Counted from the first letter of the stretch, positions 45,022 to 53,944 are shown. The stretch: 64,000 nucleotides of DNA from Microgenomates group bacterium GW2011_GWC1_46_15 (GCA_001002285.1 LCLX01000003.1:1-64000); one strand, 5' to 3'. Program-made: numbers and translations. The notes: generated by a model not told the origin, from the letters alone.

Positions 45022-47154
45022 ATGTATATAACAACCGCGAAAGATATCAGCGTTTTTGGCCGAAAAGTGGCGTTGATAGCATTTTATGGCGCAGTGTTAG
45101 TCGCACCATTATTATTTCTCCCCACGACAACTGATTTTTTTGATTTTAACAAGCGGATCTTTTTGGCAGTAACCGCGATCATTTTGCTTGCAGTGTGGGG
45201 AATTTTGGCGATTGCAAAAAATACCGTGCGCATTACGGTTTCTCCACTCCTTGTCCCAATGCTGGCATACGCAGGAACAGTACTTGTGTCTACTTTTATT
45301 GCCACACCCTACCCTATCGAGGTTTTGTGGGGCCGTGGAATGCTTGTCATCGCGCTCACACTCGTTTTTATCTTAGCAACAACAATCATTCATGCAAAAA
45401 CAGCATTGTATGTACGCTTGTTAAACATCGCCGGCGTTGTGTTGAGTGTTGTTTCACTCGCGCAAGCCACAGGATATGGAGTAACGCGCCTTTTCAACCT
45501 CATTCCCGGAATGAATATGCCAAACTCGGTGTTGTTTAACTTGGCTGGTTCGCCACTGATTTGTATTACATTCCTTCTCCCACTCATGCTCATTCAATGG
45601 ATCTCGTTTTCGCAACACGCACAGGTGACGCAAGCAGAAAAAAGGAGAAAAATATTTGAAGGTGTTGTTGCCGCACTATTGACCGCAGGCGTTGTGATCA
45701 ATGGGTACTTTATGCTCCCCGGTAAACTCGCCAACCCTGTTTTGCCACCATTTCAAACCAGTTGGTCCATCGCTATTGATGTGTTGAAAAAACCAAAAAG
45801 CGCATTCTTTGGATTCGGCCCCGAGTCATATGGTGAAGCGTTTACGCAGTTCCGCCCGGTCGCGCAAAATATGATACCAGATCTTTGGACAATGCGGTTT
45901 TCATTTGGGCGCGTTGAACCACTCCATATTGTTACAACACTCGGTTTGTTGGGACTGGCAGCTTGGGTATTCCTTATGATTTCTATCATCCGTTTCGCGT
46001 TGCCACTCCGCGCGTCAACGTGGAAGTTGTCAGTATTGCTCCTCATTCTCATTGCCGAACAAATTGTTCTCCCCGCAAACATCCTTGTTCTTGCGTTGAT
46101 GTACTTCACACTCAGTATATTTGTGTTGGTAAAGAAAGCAGAAAAAGATCAGCGGATTTCTGAGCTCTTGCTCCACGTGTTTGCCGTACGATTGGTTGCA
46201 CCAGAAACGGTTGAACGGATCAGTACAGAAAAAACATCAAAAATCTTCGCGCTGATTATTGCGACCGTCGCGTTTGCGCTTGTCGGTGTTGCGGGATTTG
46301 GCGTGTTCCGCGTGTATGCCGGCGAGTACTATATGGTGCGGTCGTTGTTTGCTGCTCAACGCAACGACGGCGTCCAAACGTATGAGTTCCAGAGAAAAGC
46401 GCTCGCACATAATCCATTTTCAGACTCGTACCATCGCACGTTTGCTTCAACAAACCTGCTTATTGCAAACGCAGTCGCGTCTAAACCAAGTCCAACAGAA
46501 CAAGATAAGGCAAACATTCCGCAACTGCTCCAGCAGGCTATCCGCGAGGCAAAACTCACCACAACGCTCGAACCAAGAAGGACTGCAAACTGGGAGGCGC
46601 TTGCGAACATCTACAAACAACTCATTCTTGTCGCACAGGGTTCTGATCAATGGGCTATTGCTGCACTTGTCCGCGCCATTCAGACTAATCCAACCGATCC
46701 CACAGAGCGGTTTGAACTTGGCAGCGTGTATATGTCGACTCAGAACTATGAACAGGCAGTCCGTTTGTTCCAACAGGCCGTTGATCTCAAACCAGACTGG
46801 GCAAACGCGCACTATAACCTAGCAAACGCGTATAAACAAAAAGGTGATGTAACTCTCGCACTCGACGAGTTGAGAATAATTAAGAATATGTTGCCCGCCG
46901 GTAGCACGGACGTTCAAAAACTCGACCAAGATATTGCCGCCATGGAACAAGAGATCGTGAAGAGTAAGAGGGCTGGAACAACGACGGCACCGTCATCTGC
47001 TCCTTCAACAACGAAGAAATCAACGCTTCCTGAGGGACAGATCAAGCTCCCCGCAGACCTTGGCCTCCCTCAAGAAAATCCTCCAACAACGGTTCCTGCG
47101 ACACCCGAGACACCTGCTCCATCAGCAACTCCGGCGCCTTCTCCAGCACCGTAA
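45022..47154 (+). CDS. O-antigen ligase-like membrane protein with C-terminal TPRs (710 aa)
   Basis: About 10-12 hydrophobic spans in the first 450 residues, with a Wzy_C/PglL-type loop (FFGFGPESYGEAFTQFRP ... FGRVEPLHIVTTLGLLG) in the expected place, then a long extracytoplasmic TPR region (RAIQTNPTDPTERFELGSVY, QNYEQAVRLFQQAVDLKPDW, ANAHYNLANAYKQKG) and a Pro/Ala/Thr-rich tail. The family transfers lipid-linked glycans to proteins or polymers; a general O-glycosylation role for the many surface proteins here is plausible but unproven. AAAGG lies 5-9 nt before the ATG. Probably expressed with the TPR protein just upstream. Confidence 0.8.
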   Translation: MYITTAKDISVFGRKVALIAFYGAVLVAPLLFLPTTTDFFDFNKRIFLAVTAIILLAVWGILAIAKNTVRITVSPLLVPMLAYAGTVLVSTFIATPYPIEVLWGRGMLVIALTLVFILATTIIHAKTALYVRLLNIAGVVLSVVSLAQATGYGVTRLFNLIPGMNMPNSVLFNLAGSPLICITFLLPLMLIQWISFSQHAQVTQAEKRRKIFEGVVAALLTAGVVINGYFMLPGKLANPVLPPFQTSWSIAIDVLKKPKSAFFGFGPESYGEAFTQFRPVAQNMIPDLWTMRFSFGRVEPLHIVTTLGLLGLAAWVFLMISIIRFALPLRASTWKLSVLLLILIAEQIVLPANILVLALMYFTLSIFVLVKKAEKDQRISELLLHVFAVRLVAPETVERISTEKTSKIFALIIATVAFALVGVAGFGVFRVYAGEYYMVRSLFAAQRNDGVQTYEFQRKALAHNPFSDSYHRTFASTNLLIANAVASKPSPTEQDKANIPQLLQQAIREAKLTTTLEPRRTANWEALANIYKQLILVAQGSDQWAIAALVRAIQTNPTDPTERFELGSVYMSTQNYEQAVRLFQQAVDLKPDWANAHYNLANAYKQKGDVTLALDELRIIKNMLPAGSTDVQKLDQDIAAMEQEIVKSKRAGTTTAPSSAPSTTKKSTLPEGQIKLPADLGLPQENPPTTVPATPETPAPSATPAPSPAP

Positions 47155-47179
47155 GTCTAACTCAATAAGGAAAAAATTT

Positions 47180-47728
47180 CTAATCTGAACACACGACATA
47201 CACGCCGGTTTGTGGACTCGCAATACCACATTTACTTTGACTCACTGCAGAGTCCGGATCTGAGATATTTTCTAGTATCGTTGTGAGTTGAAATGCGTTA
47301 CTCGTAGAGTCCAGCGCATTCCCCTGCTGATATGTATAGTAGTTGGCAGCATCATTGACCGGATCTTTCGGAACTTCATTCATGTAGACTGTTGAGCCAT
47401 TGATAAATGTTTCGCCCCAACTACAGTCCGTGAAGCTTGTAGAAGTGCCGCACCCTTTCAACGTCGTTCCTACCCCACCCGCTTGCACACCACCAGTATC
47501 CGGATACCGCTGAAAGTCGTTATACCAGAGGCGAAGCGCGTTTTTGATCTGCATAAGGTCGCTTTTGCGCTTGGTATCGCGCGCGCGCTCGCGCGCGCCT
47601 GTAAAGTTACTGAACAACAACGCCGACAGTACGCCAATAATCGCGATGACAATCAATAACTCAACCAATGTAAATCCGCAACGGCTGGTTTGTCCACCAC
47701 TCTGCCATGTATTTTTCACCCAATTCAT
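47180..47728 (-). CDS. Type IV pilin-like protein 3 (182 aa)
   Basis: Prepilin with the type III signal CGFTLVELLIVIAIIGVLSA: a hydrophilic leader ending in Gly, then the N-methylated Phe and Glu5 of mature pilins, a hydrophobic helix, DTKRKSDLMQIKNALRLWYN typical of the pilin alpha-spine, and a globular domain with several cysteines (LKGCGTSTSFTDCSW; SKCGIAS). Ends VYVVCSD. The start overlaps the stop of the upstream pilin gene (ATGA). Third gene of a three-pilin operon; in naturally competent bacteria such pilins form the DNA-uptake fibre, and comEA/comEC are in the same window. Confidence 0.9.
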   Translation of the reverse strand: MNWVKNTWQSGGQTSRCGFTLVELLIVIAIIGVLSALLFSNFTGARERARDTKRKSDLMQIKNALRLWYNDFQRYPDTGGVQAGGVGTTLKGCGTSTSFTDCSWGETFINGSTVYMNEVPKDPVNDAANYYTYQQGNALDSTSNAFQLTTILENISDPDSAVSQSKCGIASPQTGVYVVCSD

Positions 47729-48213
47729 TGGAACACCTCCGTCATTGTTGTATTTGGGCTTCCAACTCCATAGTTACACGTCTTTGTCCCGCACAACTTC
47801 CCCAAGTATGACGCAATGTGTTCATCGCGCGTGTTTTCCAGATATCCAAACAGATGATATTTTTTACTTCCCGTGTTTGTTTCATACAAAAACTGAATTG
47901 TTGGTTGTTTATCATCACTTGGCAACTGATTCATGTACACCGTATTGTTTGCATCCGCGAACACACCGCCCCATGTGTATCCCTGTAGTCCTCCATCTGC
48001 CGCCGCGGGTGGATATGTCCCCTTGTCGTTGTAGTACGTCTCAAGCGCCCGCTGAAGTTGTGCCATATCATTCTTGCGCTGAGCATCACGCGCTTTAAGT
48101 TTTGCCGTTGTAAAATTTCCCGCAATGATCGTGCTTAAAATACCAATGATCACGATCACGATCATCATTTCGATAAGAGTAAAGCCTGTGTGGTGCGCGC
48201 GTCTTACTATCAT
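47725..48213 (-). CDS. Type IV pilin-like protein 2 (162 aa)
   Basis: Start 48213 (MIVRRAHHTGFTLIEMMIVI) has a strong GGGAGG 5-10 nt upstream and overlaps the preceding stop (TAATG). Signal: TGFTLIEMMIVIVIIGILST with Glu5, followed by KLKARDAQRKNDMAQLQRAL, a globular part rich in YYNDKGTYPP-type pilin motifs, and two C-terminal cysteines (LCGTKTCNYG). The longer start at 48234 would read through the ribosome-binding site and was rejected. Confidence 0.9.
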   Translation of the reverse strand: MIVRRAHHTGFTLIEMMIVIVIIGILSTIIAGNFTTAKLKARDAQRKNDMAQLQRALETYYNDKGTYPPAAADGGLQGYTWGGVFADANNTVYMNQLPSDDKQPTIQFLYETNTGSKKYHLFGYLENTRDEHIASYLGKLCGTKTCNYGVGSPNTTMTEVFQ

Positions 48214-48881
48214 TATTGTCCTCCCTGAGAACACGAGATGTCCGGATTACATAACGTTCCATTTGTGTTGCACCGGTACGTTGTCCCCGGACAACACACG
48301 CTGCACAGCCCAGCATAGCAAGACTTCCCTCCTGCAAGCGAACACGTTCCCGGAACTGCCGAACCAACTGGTGATCCGGCGTTCGTGTTCCCGCTGCTGA
48401 TTCCATAATTATAGTCCGCCGTCCCATCTCCATTTGTGTCTGGACCGCACCCATTATTGCATCCTATTTTTTCAATGTCAGAATCCGAACCATCTTTTAA
48501 CACCGTATACATACGGAATGTGTTGCAGTCGTCACGGACATACATATACGCAGTTAAAGAGGTGGGGTCACAGAGTATTTTTGCCAAATATGGCTGAAGT
48601 GTGTCTGCGCCGCACGTCGCAACTAAAGAGGGGTCTGGATAGCACTTGTTATCGTCATAATAGTGCTCCAGCCCGATTTTATACGCCGCCAAATCACTTT
48701 TTCTGCGTGCGTCACTCGCCTTGATCCGATATTTTTGCACATTAATGAGAGAAAGAAGAAGGAGAATGGCAATAATAGTGAGCACAATGAGCATTTCGGG
48801 AAGTGTCATGCCGCGGGAAAATTTGAAATTGTGAAAAGAAAATGGTGTATGGCGATGTGATGCACGAGCCTTGGTGGGCAT
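48213..48881 (-). CDS. Type IV pilin-like protein 1 (222 aa)
   Basis: From ATG 48881 (MPTKARASHRHTPFSFHNFK): a long leader, then FSRGMTLPEMLIVLTIIAIL, in which Gly-Met-Thr-Leu-Pro-Glu keeps the cleavage site and Glu5 but has Met and Pro instead of Phe and Val. The helix continues into KASDARRKSDLAAYKIGLEH. The C-terminal third is very Cys-rich (CSLAGGKSCYAGLCSVCCPG, TLCNPDISC), unusual for a pilin and perhaps a disulfide-knotted tip domain. TACCAT lies 6 nt before the ATG (leaderless). First gene of the operon. Confidence 0.85.
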   Translation of the reverse strand: MPTKARASHRHTPFSFHNFKFSRGMTLPEMLIVLTIIAILLLLSLINVQKYRIKASDARRKSDLAAYKIGLEHYYDDNKCYPDPSLVATCGADTLQPYLAKILCDPTSLTAYMYVRDDCNTFRMYTVLKDGSDSDIEKIGCNNGCGPDTNGDGTADYNYGISSGNTNAGSPVGSAVPGTCSLAGGKSCYAGLCSVCCPGTTYRCNTNGTLCNPDISCSQGGQ

Positions 48882-48887
48882 AGTTCT

Positions 48888-48893
48888 ATGGTA
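48888..48893 (-). promoter_or_regulatory. -10 box of the pilin operon
   Basis: TACCAT on the minus strand, 6 nt before ATG 48881. Confidence 0.4.
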
Positions 48894-49060
48894 GCACATT
48901 CTCAAGCGAGTCAAAGAATTTTTCGAAGCGCTCAGGGTGAAGAATTTTCTTTAGTGAGATCGATTTCTTTTCGAGGAACTCGGGGCGTAGGGTCCCCTGG
49001 AGACAAGAAAAGAAACTGATCGAACTTGGTGTTATGACCCACCAGATGCTTCGAACTTGG

Positions 49061-49133
49061 TGGACCCGATCGGACTCGAACCGACCACCTCTGCAATGCG
49101 AATGCAGCGCTCTACCAGATGAGCTACGGGCCC
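49061..49133 (-). tRNA. tRNA-Ala (anticodon CGC)
   Basis: Minus strand: acceptor GGGCCCG/CGGGTCC (one G-T), D arm TAGCTCATCTGGTAGAGC, anticodon arm CTGCA-TTCGCAT-TGCAG, T arm with GGTTCGAGTCC, discriminator A. Confidence 0.93.
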
Positions 49134-49170
49134 GTATACCTTGCATTATTGTACACTGGGCATACAAATC

Positions 49171-49440
49171 TTATTTTTCATAAACCTGATTATGAGAACC
49201 AATGTCATATAAAAACAATATTCCGTCTGAAATTCTATACACGACGCGGATATCTCCCGTAACAGAGAATGCATTATATTGGCTTTTTTCTCCAATAAGT
49301 CGATGATTTCTCAGAAGTTGATGTTTGGGATTCTCAATGCACAACGCCAGCCTTTGCCGAAATTGAATCTCTAAGTTTTTATATGGTGCAATGCGTTTTT
49401 GATAGTGTTTTTTGAATTCTTTAAGATAATGAATGTCCAT
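49171..49440 (-). CDS. RelE/ParE-superfamily toxin (89 aa)
   Basis: Compact alpha/beta protein typical of type II mRNA-cleaving toxins: two N-terminal helices (FKKHYQKRIAPYKNLEIQFR), then ENPKHQLLRNHRLIGEKSQY, the core strand FSVTGDIRVVYRISDGILFL with the Arg cluster used in catalysis, and a closing strand (DIGSHNQVY). It overlaps the upstream antitoxin-like gene by 20 nt, standard for these modules. Expected to cut ribosome-bound mRNA when free; whether it is active cannot be judged. Sits between two tRNA-Ala genes. Confidence 0.82.
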   Translation of the reverse strand: MDIHYLKEFKKHYQKRIAPYKNLEIQFRQRLALCIENPKHQLLRNHRLIGEKSQYNAFSVTGDIRVVYRISDGILFLYDIGSHNQVYEK

Positions 49441-49714
49441 GAAGTTGCTCCATTAGGGCATCCACGGAGCCAGCAGAAAAAACGCGAGTTTTCTTTTTAA
49501 ACGCATGCGTCATGCGCTGATATCGTTTTTCCGCCTTTGGAGACAGCTTGACTGTTTCCTGGATAGAAATTGTTATTTGTTTCGATGCAAGTTTTGTTAA
49601 CAATACGCGAACAACTTCCTGCAATGAGGAAAATCCCATATCTTCCGCAACTTGAGTTGCGGTTGATTTGAGTGTTGAGCTGAGCGGGATTTGTAAAATT
49701 GTTCTTCCATCCAT
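49421..49714 (-). CDS. RelB/DinJ-like antitoxin (97 aa)
   Basis: Ribbon-helix-helix-type start (TILQIPLSSTLKSTATQVAE, then DMGFSSLQEVVRVLLTKLA), as in RelB/DinJ, followed by a flexible, charged C-terminal part (TVKLSPKAEKRYQRMTHAFK) expected to wrap the toxin. Upstream of and overlapping the RelE-like gene. Two ATGs exist (49720, 49714); 49714 is preferred because a TACAAT -10 box then lies 9 nt upstream and there is no ribosome-binding site. Likely represses its own promoter with the toxin. Confidence 0.75.
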   Translation of the reverse strand: MDGRTILQIPLSSTLKSTATQVAEDMGFSSLQEVVRVLLTKLASKQITISIQETVKLSPKAEKRYQRMTHAFKKKTRVFSAGSVDALMEQLHGHSLS

Positions 49715-49755
49715 AATCATACAATTGTAATGATTTGGTATGAATTGTCAAGTAG

Positions 49756-49826
49756 TGGACCCGAGGGGAATCGAACCCCTCCTATCTGACTGCCAGCCAG
49801 ATGTTCTACCACTAAACTACGGGCCC
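49756..49826 (-). tRNA. tRNA-Ala (anticodon GGC)
   Basis: Minus strand: acceptor GGGCCCG/CGGGTCC, short D arm TAGTTTAGTGGTAGAAC, anticodon arm TCTGG-CTGGCAG-TCAGA (closing G-T), T arm AGGGG-TTCGATT-CCCCT, discriminator A. Anticodon GGC (Ala). The D arm resembles tRNA-Gly, but the anticodon is GGC, not GCC. Confidence 0.85.
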
Positions 49827-49873
49827 TCTTTGAGCAACCTTATTATAAATGATCTGGGCTAAAGACTCCAACG

Positions 49874-50860
49874 TTATATGGTGAAAAGCTTGTCTCGCAA
49901 CGCTTCAACCCCATTATGAATCGCCGCCGAAATGAAGAGCGCGCGCGGGAAGATTTTTTTCATTTCTTTTTTGACTGCCGTGTCATATACGTCGCACTTA
50001 TTGATACACACAAGGCTCTTTTTCTTAAGCATGTCCGGCAAAAATTCCTTCAATTCTTTCTTTAACACTGCGAGTTGTTCGCGTAGTGATTGCGCTTTTT
50101 CTTTTGCCGACGCATCGGTATCAAAAAGAACGCTATCATCAAGCGCGAGGACGAATAATAGGATCGAACACCGTTCAATGTGCTTCAAAAATTCATGCCC
50201 CAAACCCTTCCCCTGCGCCGCTCCTTCAATGAGGCCTGGAATGTCGGCAAGAATCAACGAGCTTGTCTTATCTTTTGAAAACAACACACCAAGATTGGGC
50301 GATAATGTGGTAAATGGATAGTTCGCAATTTCCGGTGTTGCACGTGTTAATACAGAAAGCAGTGTGCTTTTCCCCGCATTGGGAAAACCAACAAATCCAA
50401 CGTTTGCCAGTAACTTTAACTCAAGATGAAGCTCAAACTTCTCTCCAACTCCTCCGGGTTCTGCATACCGCGGCGTTTGATTCACACTGCTTTTAAACGC
50501 CTCATTCCCCCGCCCGCCTTTGCCACCACGGGCAACACGCAACCGTTCTCCATCCTTCACAATCTCGCCAACTCCTTCAATCACCGTACCAAGTGGAACG
50601 GCAACATCAGTATCATCACCATTTCTCCCATGCATTTTATTCCCGCCACCATGACCACCGAGTTCGGCACGAAAAATTTTAGAACCACGGAAGTGCTGAA
50701 GCGTGTTCAAATCTTTATTGCCAACCAAGTACACCGAACCACCGTGACCTCCATCGCCGCCATCGGGACCGCCTTTGGACATAAACTTGAGATGCAAAAA
50801 GGAAACGGCTCCGCCTCCCCCGTCTCCAGCTCGAACAACAATGCGGACATCATCAACCAT
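49874..50860 (-). CDS. obgE: Obg-family GTPase
   Basis: GTPase acting in late large-subunit ribosome assembly. Glycine-rich Obg domain at the N-terminus (RAGDGGGGAVSFLHLKFMSK, then GGPDGGDGGHGGSVYLV), then the G domain: G1 GFPNAGKSTLL, G2/G3 YPFTTLSPNLG and LADIPGLIEGA, G4 CINKCDV, G5 SAAIHNGVE. The C-terminal OCT domain of some Obg proteins is missing (328 residues total), as is common. The ATG follows the M23 peptidase stop by 6 nt, so the two are one operon. Confidence 0.96.
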   Translation of the reverse strand: MVDDVRIVVRAGDGGGGAVSFLHLKFMSKGGPDGGDGGHGGSVYLVGNKDLNTLQHFRGSKIFRAELGGHGGGNKMHGRNGDDTDVAVPLGTVIEGVGEIVKDGERLRVARGGKGGRGNEAFKSSVNQTPRYAEPGGVGEKFELHLELKLLANVGFVGFPNAGKSTLLSVLTRATPEIANYPFTTLSPNLGVLFSKDKTSSLILADIPGLIEGAAQGKGLGHEFLKHIERCSILLFVLALDDSVLFDTDASAKEKAQSLREQLAVLKKELKEFLPDMLKKKSLVCINKCDVYDTAVKKEMKKIFPRALFISAAIHNGVEALRDKLFTI

Positions 50861-50866
50861 AAAAAC

Positions 50867-51988
50867 CTACTTTAAGTATGATAACGGACTTTCATGAACT
50901 CCGCCGCGCCGGATCTCAAAATGGAGATGTGTCCCTGTGCTGCGGCCAGTGCTTCCCATTTGGCCAATAATATCTCCACGGCGTACCGTCTGTCCCACCT
51001 GCACTTGAATCAGCGCAAGATGGGCATATAACGTAGAGTATCCATTTCCATGATCAATGATAATGCGGTTTCCGTACCCAGCGTTGTCTATCCAGCCCGC
51101 GACAATCACTTTTCCTGAATCGGCGGCAAGAACATTTCCACCACTGCGGTTTGCGATATCCGTACCCTTGTGATAAAACCTGAAATCCTGCGTAATACGG
51201 CCAGAAGCCGGCCACACAAACGAACCCGTTGGTGACACGGAACCTGCGTTGGGAGTAAGGACACTTGCAACCGATGATGGCGGCAAAAGATCACCCGCAG
51301 GCATCATACCATCTGGAATCACAAGGTCTTGGCCAACAGAGAGCGCAAATGTTTCGTCGTTAGTAAACGTGTTGAATGGATAGTCAACAACACCCTGGGC
51401 TTGTGTGTCTTCTAGCCCATACAGTTTGGCGATGGTATAGATCGTCTCCCCCTTCTTTACCTTGTGCAAAACACCATCAACTGGCAAAATTTTGAGTTGT
51501 TGACCGGGTTTAATGAGTGGTTTTTTCTCGTTGAGTTTATTCAGCCACAAAATGGTTGTTGGTTTGAGGTTATACAGCCTCGCGATAGACTCCACGGTCT
51601 CACCATTTTTCACTTCGTGCGTAATGACCTCACCGCCACGGTACTGCACCACTTCTCTCCCCTGCACCGTTGTCATTGCTTGACTCGAATCTGTTGCGGA
51701 AGACAATACTCCAGAGGGTAATTCGTCTGGAACCCGGTCGCCGGCGTTCACTTTTTGGAGAATCAACGGACCAAGTGTAATACCGACAAACGCGATAACG
51801 GTCATGACAATGTGCAAAAATGGCCGAGTGTACTTTCCGCGGCGCTTGTAGAGAAGATCAACAATCACGTCTTTGAGTTTTTCAAACTGTGCAAAAAAAG
51901 AGTACAGCCGGGTGCGCACGTACCGCATAAAAAACACTGAAAACGTGCGGAGTTCTTGCATAAATGAGTGTTTTTCATACACGGACAT
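50867..51988 (-). CDS. M23 metallopeptidase with two LysM domains (373 aa)
   Basis: Membrane-anchored peptidoglycan hydrolase. A cytoplasmic start with a membrane span (FLHIVMTVIAFVGITLGPLIL), two LysM repeats (HEVKNGETVESIARLYNLKP and HKVKKGETIYTIAKLYGLED) for glycan binding, then a LytM/peptidase M23 domain (ITQDFRFYHKGTDIANRSGG, YGNRIIIDHGNGYSTLYAHL, GSTGRSTGTHLHFEIRRGG). The zinc ligands are present: His of FYHKGTD with Asp, and HLHFE. So it is likely active rather than a degenerate NlpD-like activator. Upstream of obgE in the same operon; TACAAT lies 11 nt before the ATG. Confidence 0.93.
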   Translation of the reverse strand: MSVYEKHSFMQELRTFSVFFMRYVRTRLYSFFAQFEKLKDVIVDLLYKRRGKYTRPFLHIVMTVIAFVGITLGPLILQKVNAGDRVPDELPSGVLSSATDSSQAMTTVQGREVVQYRGGEVITHEVKNGETVESIARLYNLKPTTILWLNKLNEKKPLIKPGQQLKILPVDGVLHKVKKGETIYTIAKLYGLEDTQAQGVVDYPFNTFTNDETFALSVGQDLVIPDGMMPAGDLLPPSSVASVLTPNAGSVSPTGSFVWPASGRITQDFRFYHKGTDIANRSGGNVLAADSGKVIVAGWIDNAGYGNRIIIDHGNGYSTLYAHLALIQVQVGQTVRRGDIIGQMGSTGRSTGTHLHFEIRRGGVHESPLSYLK

Positions 51989-52058
51989 AGTAGGGTGTTA
52001 TTGTACACTGCCCAGAGGAAAAAGTCCTCCCCTCAATCGAAGAAGACGTTCTGAGAGA

Positions 52059-53624
52059 CTATCCCTCTTTTAGGCTCGCCAAAAACTCTTTATTAGACTT
52101 CGTTCTCTTCAACCGGTCCAACAAGAGTGATGTCCGCTCGTCTTTGCCCAGGATATCAATCATGCGGTGCATGACGATGATACTTTGGTAATCTGTCTGG
52201 CTGAACAAGAGATCTTCGCGACGTGTTCCCGAACGCTGAACGTCAATCGATGGGAAGATGCGGCGGTCTGCAAGCGCGCGGTCGAGCACCAACTCCATGT
52301 TACCCGTTCCCTTGAACTCCTCATAAATGAGGTCGTCCATGCGTGAACCGGTATCAACAAGCGCCGTGCCAATGATGGTAAGCGATCCATGGCCTTCAAA
52401 GTTGCGCGCCGCGCCAAAGAACCGTTTGGGTGGATACAGCGCCGCTGGATCAAATCCACCTGAGAGCGTACGCCCAGAGGTTGGGATTGCCAAGTTATAC
52501 GCGCGGGCAAGCCGAGTGATCGAGTCCAACAGAATGACAACGTGCTGGCCATCTTCAACCAACCGCTTTGCGCGCTCAAGCGCCAACTCCGCAACCCGCG
52601 TCTGCTCTTCTGCAGGCTCGTCAAAGTTGCTTGCAGCAACTTCGCCTCGCCCACCCGTAATTCCCTCAATATGTCTGCGGATATCTGTCACTTCTTCCGG
52701 ACGCTCACCGATCAACACCGCCATAATGTGCGAGTCGGGATAGTTTTTCGCGACGCCGGTTGAAATTTCCTTCATCACCGTTGTTTTTCCAGCCTTTGGT
52801 GGAGAAACAATCATGCCACGCTGTCCTTTTCCGATTGGCGCAACCAAGTCAATTAAGCGGGTAGACAATGTTTCTGCTCCCGTTTCCAGCGTGAACCGTT
52901 CATCTGGGTACACGGGTGTAAGATCATCAAAACGGATACGCTTCTCGACCTCTTCAACTGGCTTTCCATTCACTTTTTCTACCTTCAACAAACCCCAAAA
53001 ACGCTCGTTTTCTTTTGGAATACGCGCGGGACCTTCCACAACATCGCCGGGGCGGAGATAAAAGCGACGGATTTGTGACGAGCTAATGTACACATCACGG
53101 TTTGATGGTGAAAAACGCGGCCGCAATAACCCATGGCCATCTGGTGACGTGTCTAAAATACCATTTACTGTTTCTGTTGGAACATCACTATCCTGCATAT
53201 TCATATCATCATTCATTCCCATGTCGTCATTACGGTTACCCGCTGGCATGTATCTCCCACGGCTTCCACCAGCACTTCCCATACGACCACGCGTGTCATT
53301 ACGCATATCTCCTCCTCGATTTCCCCGGTCATCGTTACGATCCCGTGATACCCAAGGACGACGGGCTGCGCCTAGATTGCCGCCGCCCATACCTCCACCA
53401 TTCATACTTCCACCCATTGCGCCGCCACTCACATTACTGCCGACTAACGGCCGGATTGGCGTTGGCAACTCAGATTCCGCAGCAGACACCGGAATCACCG
53501 GCACACTGCGCACTGATTTTGCTTTTTGCTTTTCTGTTTGAGCTTTTTCTTCTTCGGCCGGAGGACGGCCAACGAGCGAGGCAACATCAACAACATCGTC
53601 TGATGTTTTTTTTGTGACTGGCAT
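52059..53624 (-). CDS. rho: Transcription termination factor Rho
   Basis: Hexameric RNA helicase that ends transcription. The usual N-terminal helical part is replaced by a long Gly/Arg/Asn/Asp/Met-rich, apparently disordered stretch (SGGAMGGSMNGGGMGGGN, NDDRGNRGGDMRNDTRG, NDDMGMNDDMNMQDSD). Then the RNA-binding OB fold (SSQIRRFYLRPGDVVEGPAR) and the ATPase core: Walker A SPPKAGKTTVM, IGERPEEVTDIRR, Walker B VVILLDSITRLARAYN, and GTGNMELVLDRALADRRIFP. 521 residues. AAAGGAG lies 7 nt upstream. The ~400-bp region before it contains possible control signals (see 53838-54102). Confidence 0.96.
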   Translation of the reverse strand: MPVTKKTSDDVVDVASLVGRPPAEEEKAQTEKQKAKSVRSVPVIPVSAAESELPTPIRPLVGSNVSGGAMGGSMNGGGMGGGNLGAARRPWVSRDRNDDRGNRGGDMRNDTRGRMGSAGGSRGRYMPAGNRNDDMGMNDDMNMQDSDVPTETVNGILDTSPDGHGLLRPRFSPSNRDVYISSSQIRRFYLRPGDVVEGPARIPKENERFWGLLKVEKVNGKPVEEVEKRIRFDDLTPVYPDERFTLETGAETLSTRLIDLVAPIGKGQRGMIVSPPKAGKTTVMKEISTGVAKNYPDSHIMAVLIGERPEEVTDIRRHIEGITGGRGEVAASNFDEPAEEQTRVAELALERAKRLVEDGQHVVILLDSITRLARAYNLAIPTSGRTLSGGFDPAALYPPKRFFGAARNFEGHGSLTIIGTALVDTGSRMDDLIYEEFKGTGNMELVLDRALADRRIFPSIDVQRSGTRREDLLFSQTDYQSIIVMHRMIDILGKDERTSLLLDRLKRTKSNKEFLASLKEG

Positions 53625-53837
53625 ACAAAAACTCCTTTTATTATTTTTTACTGTATACGTGGCGTACTGTTATGGGTGAAACATTGAAAAATAGTCATGC
53701 GTTGCTGGTATCTATATATCTCTATGCTTTACGGGGAACTGCTCTACACCTGCATTGTGCCATCTGTCTGGTCATTCGTCAAGCACAAATCACGTTCTTT
53801 GTACTTTATATGCGCCTCTGCGATGCGTGTTTTTGCG

Positions 53838-53898
53838 ATCGGATTCCTACGGAAGTTCGGATGCCTGCCCAACCTCCGAACCTCCATACGAATCCGAT
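53838..53898. other. Strongly base-paired intergenic structure upstream of rho
   Basis: Nested perfect inverted repeats: ATCGGATTC (53838-53846) with GAATCCGAT (53890-53898), and inside them GTTCGGA (53855-53861) with TCCGAAC (53875-53881), separated by symmetric 8-nt internal loops and a 13-nt loop. No U-tract on either side, so not a simple terminator. On the minus strand it would lie in the rho leader; it does not match any RNA family I recognise. Confidence 0.5.
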
Positions 53899-53944
53899 AG
53901 CTGGTACACTCGCACGCCGTCCTTCTCAAATCGCAGTATGTGTG

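Noticed and set aside
48886..49167. 93-residue minus-strand ORF overlapping tRNA-Ala(CGC)
   Set aside because: The first half is tRNA sequence read as codons; the remainder matches nothing recognised.
49756..49826. tRNA-Gly(GCC)
   Set aside because: The arms look Gly-like, but the anticodon in the 7-nt loop CTGGCAG is GGC, which reads Ala codons.
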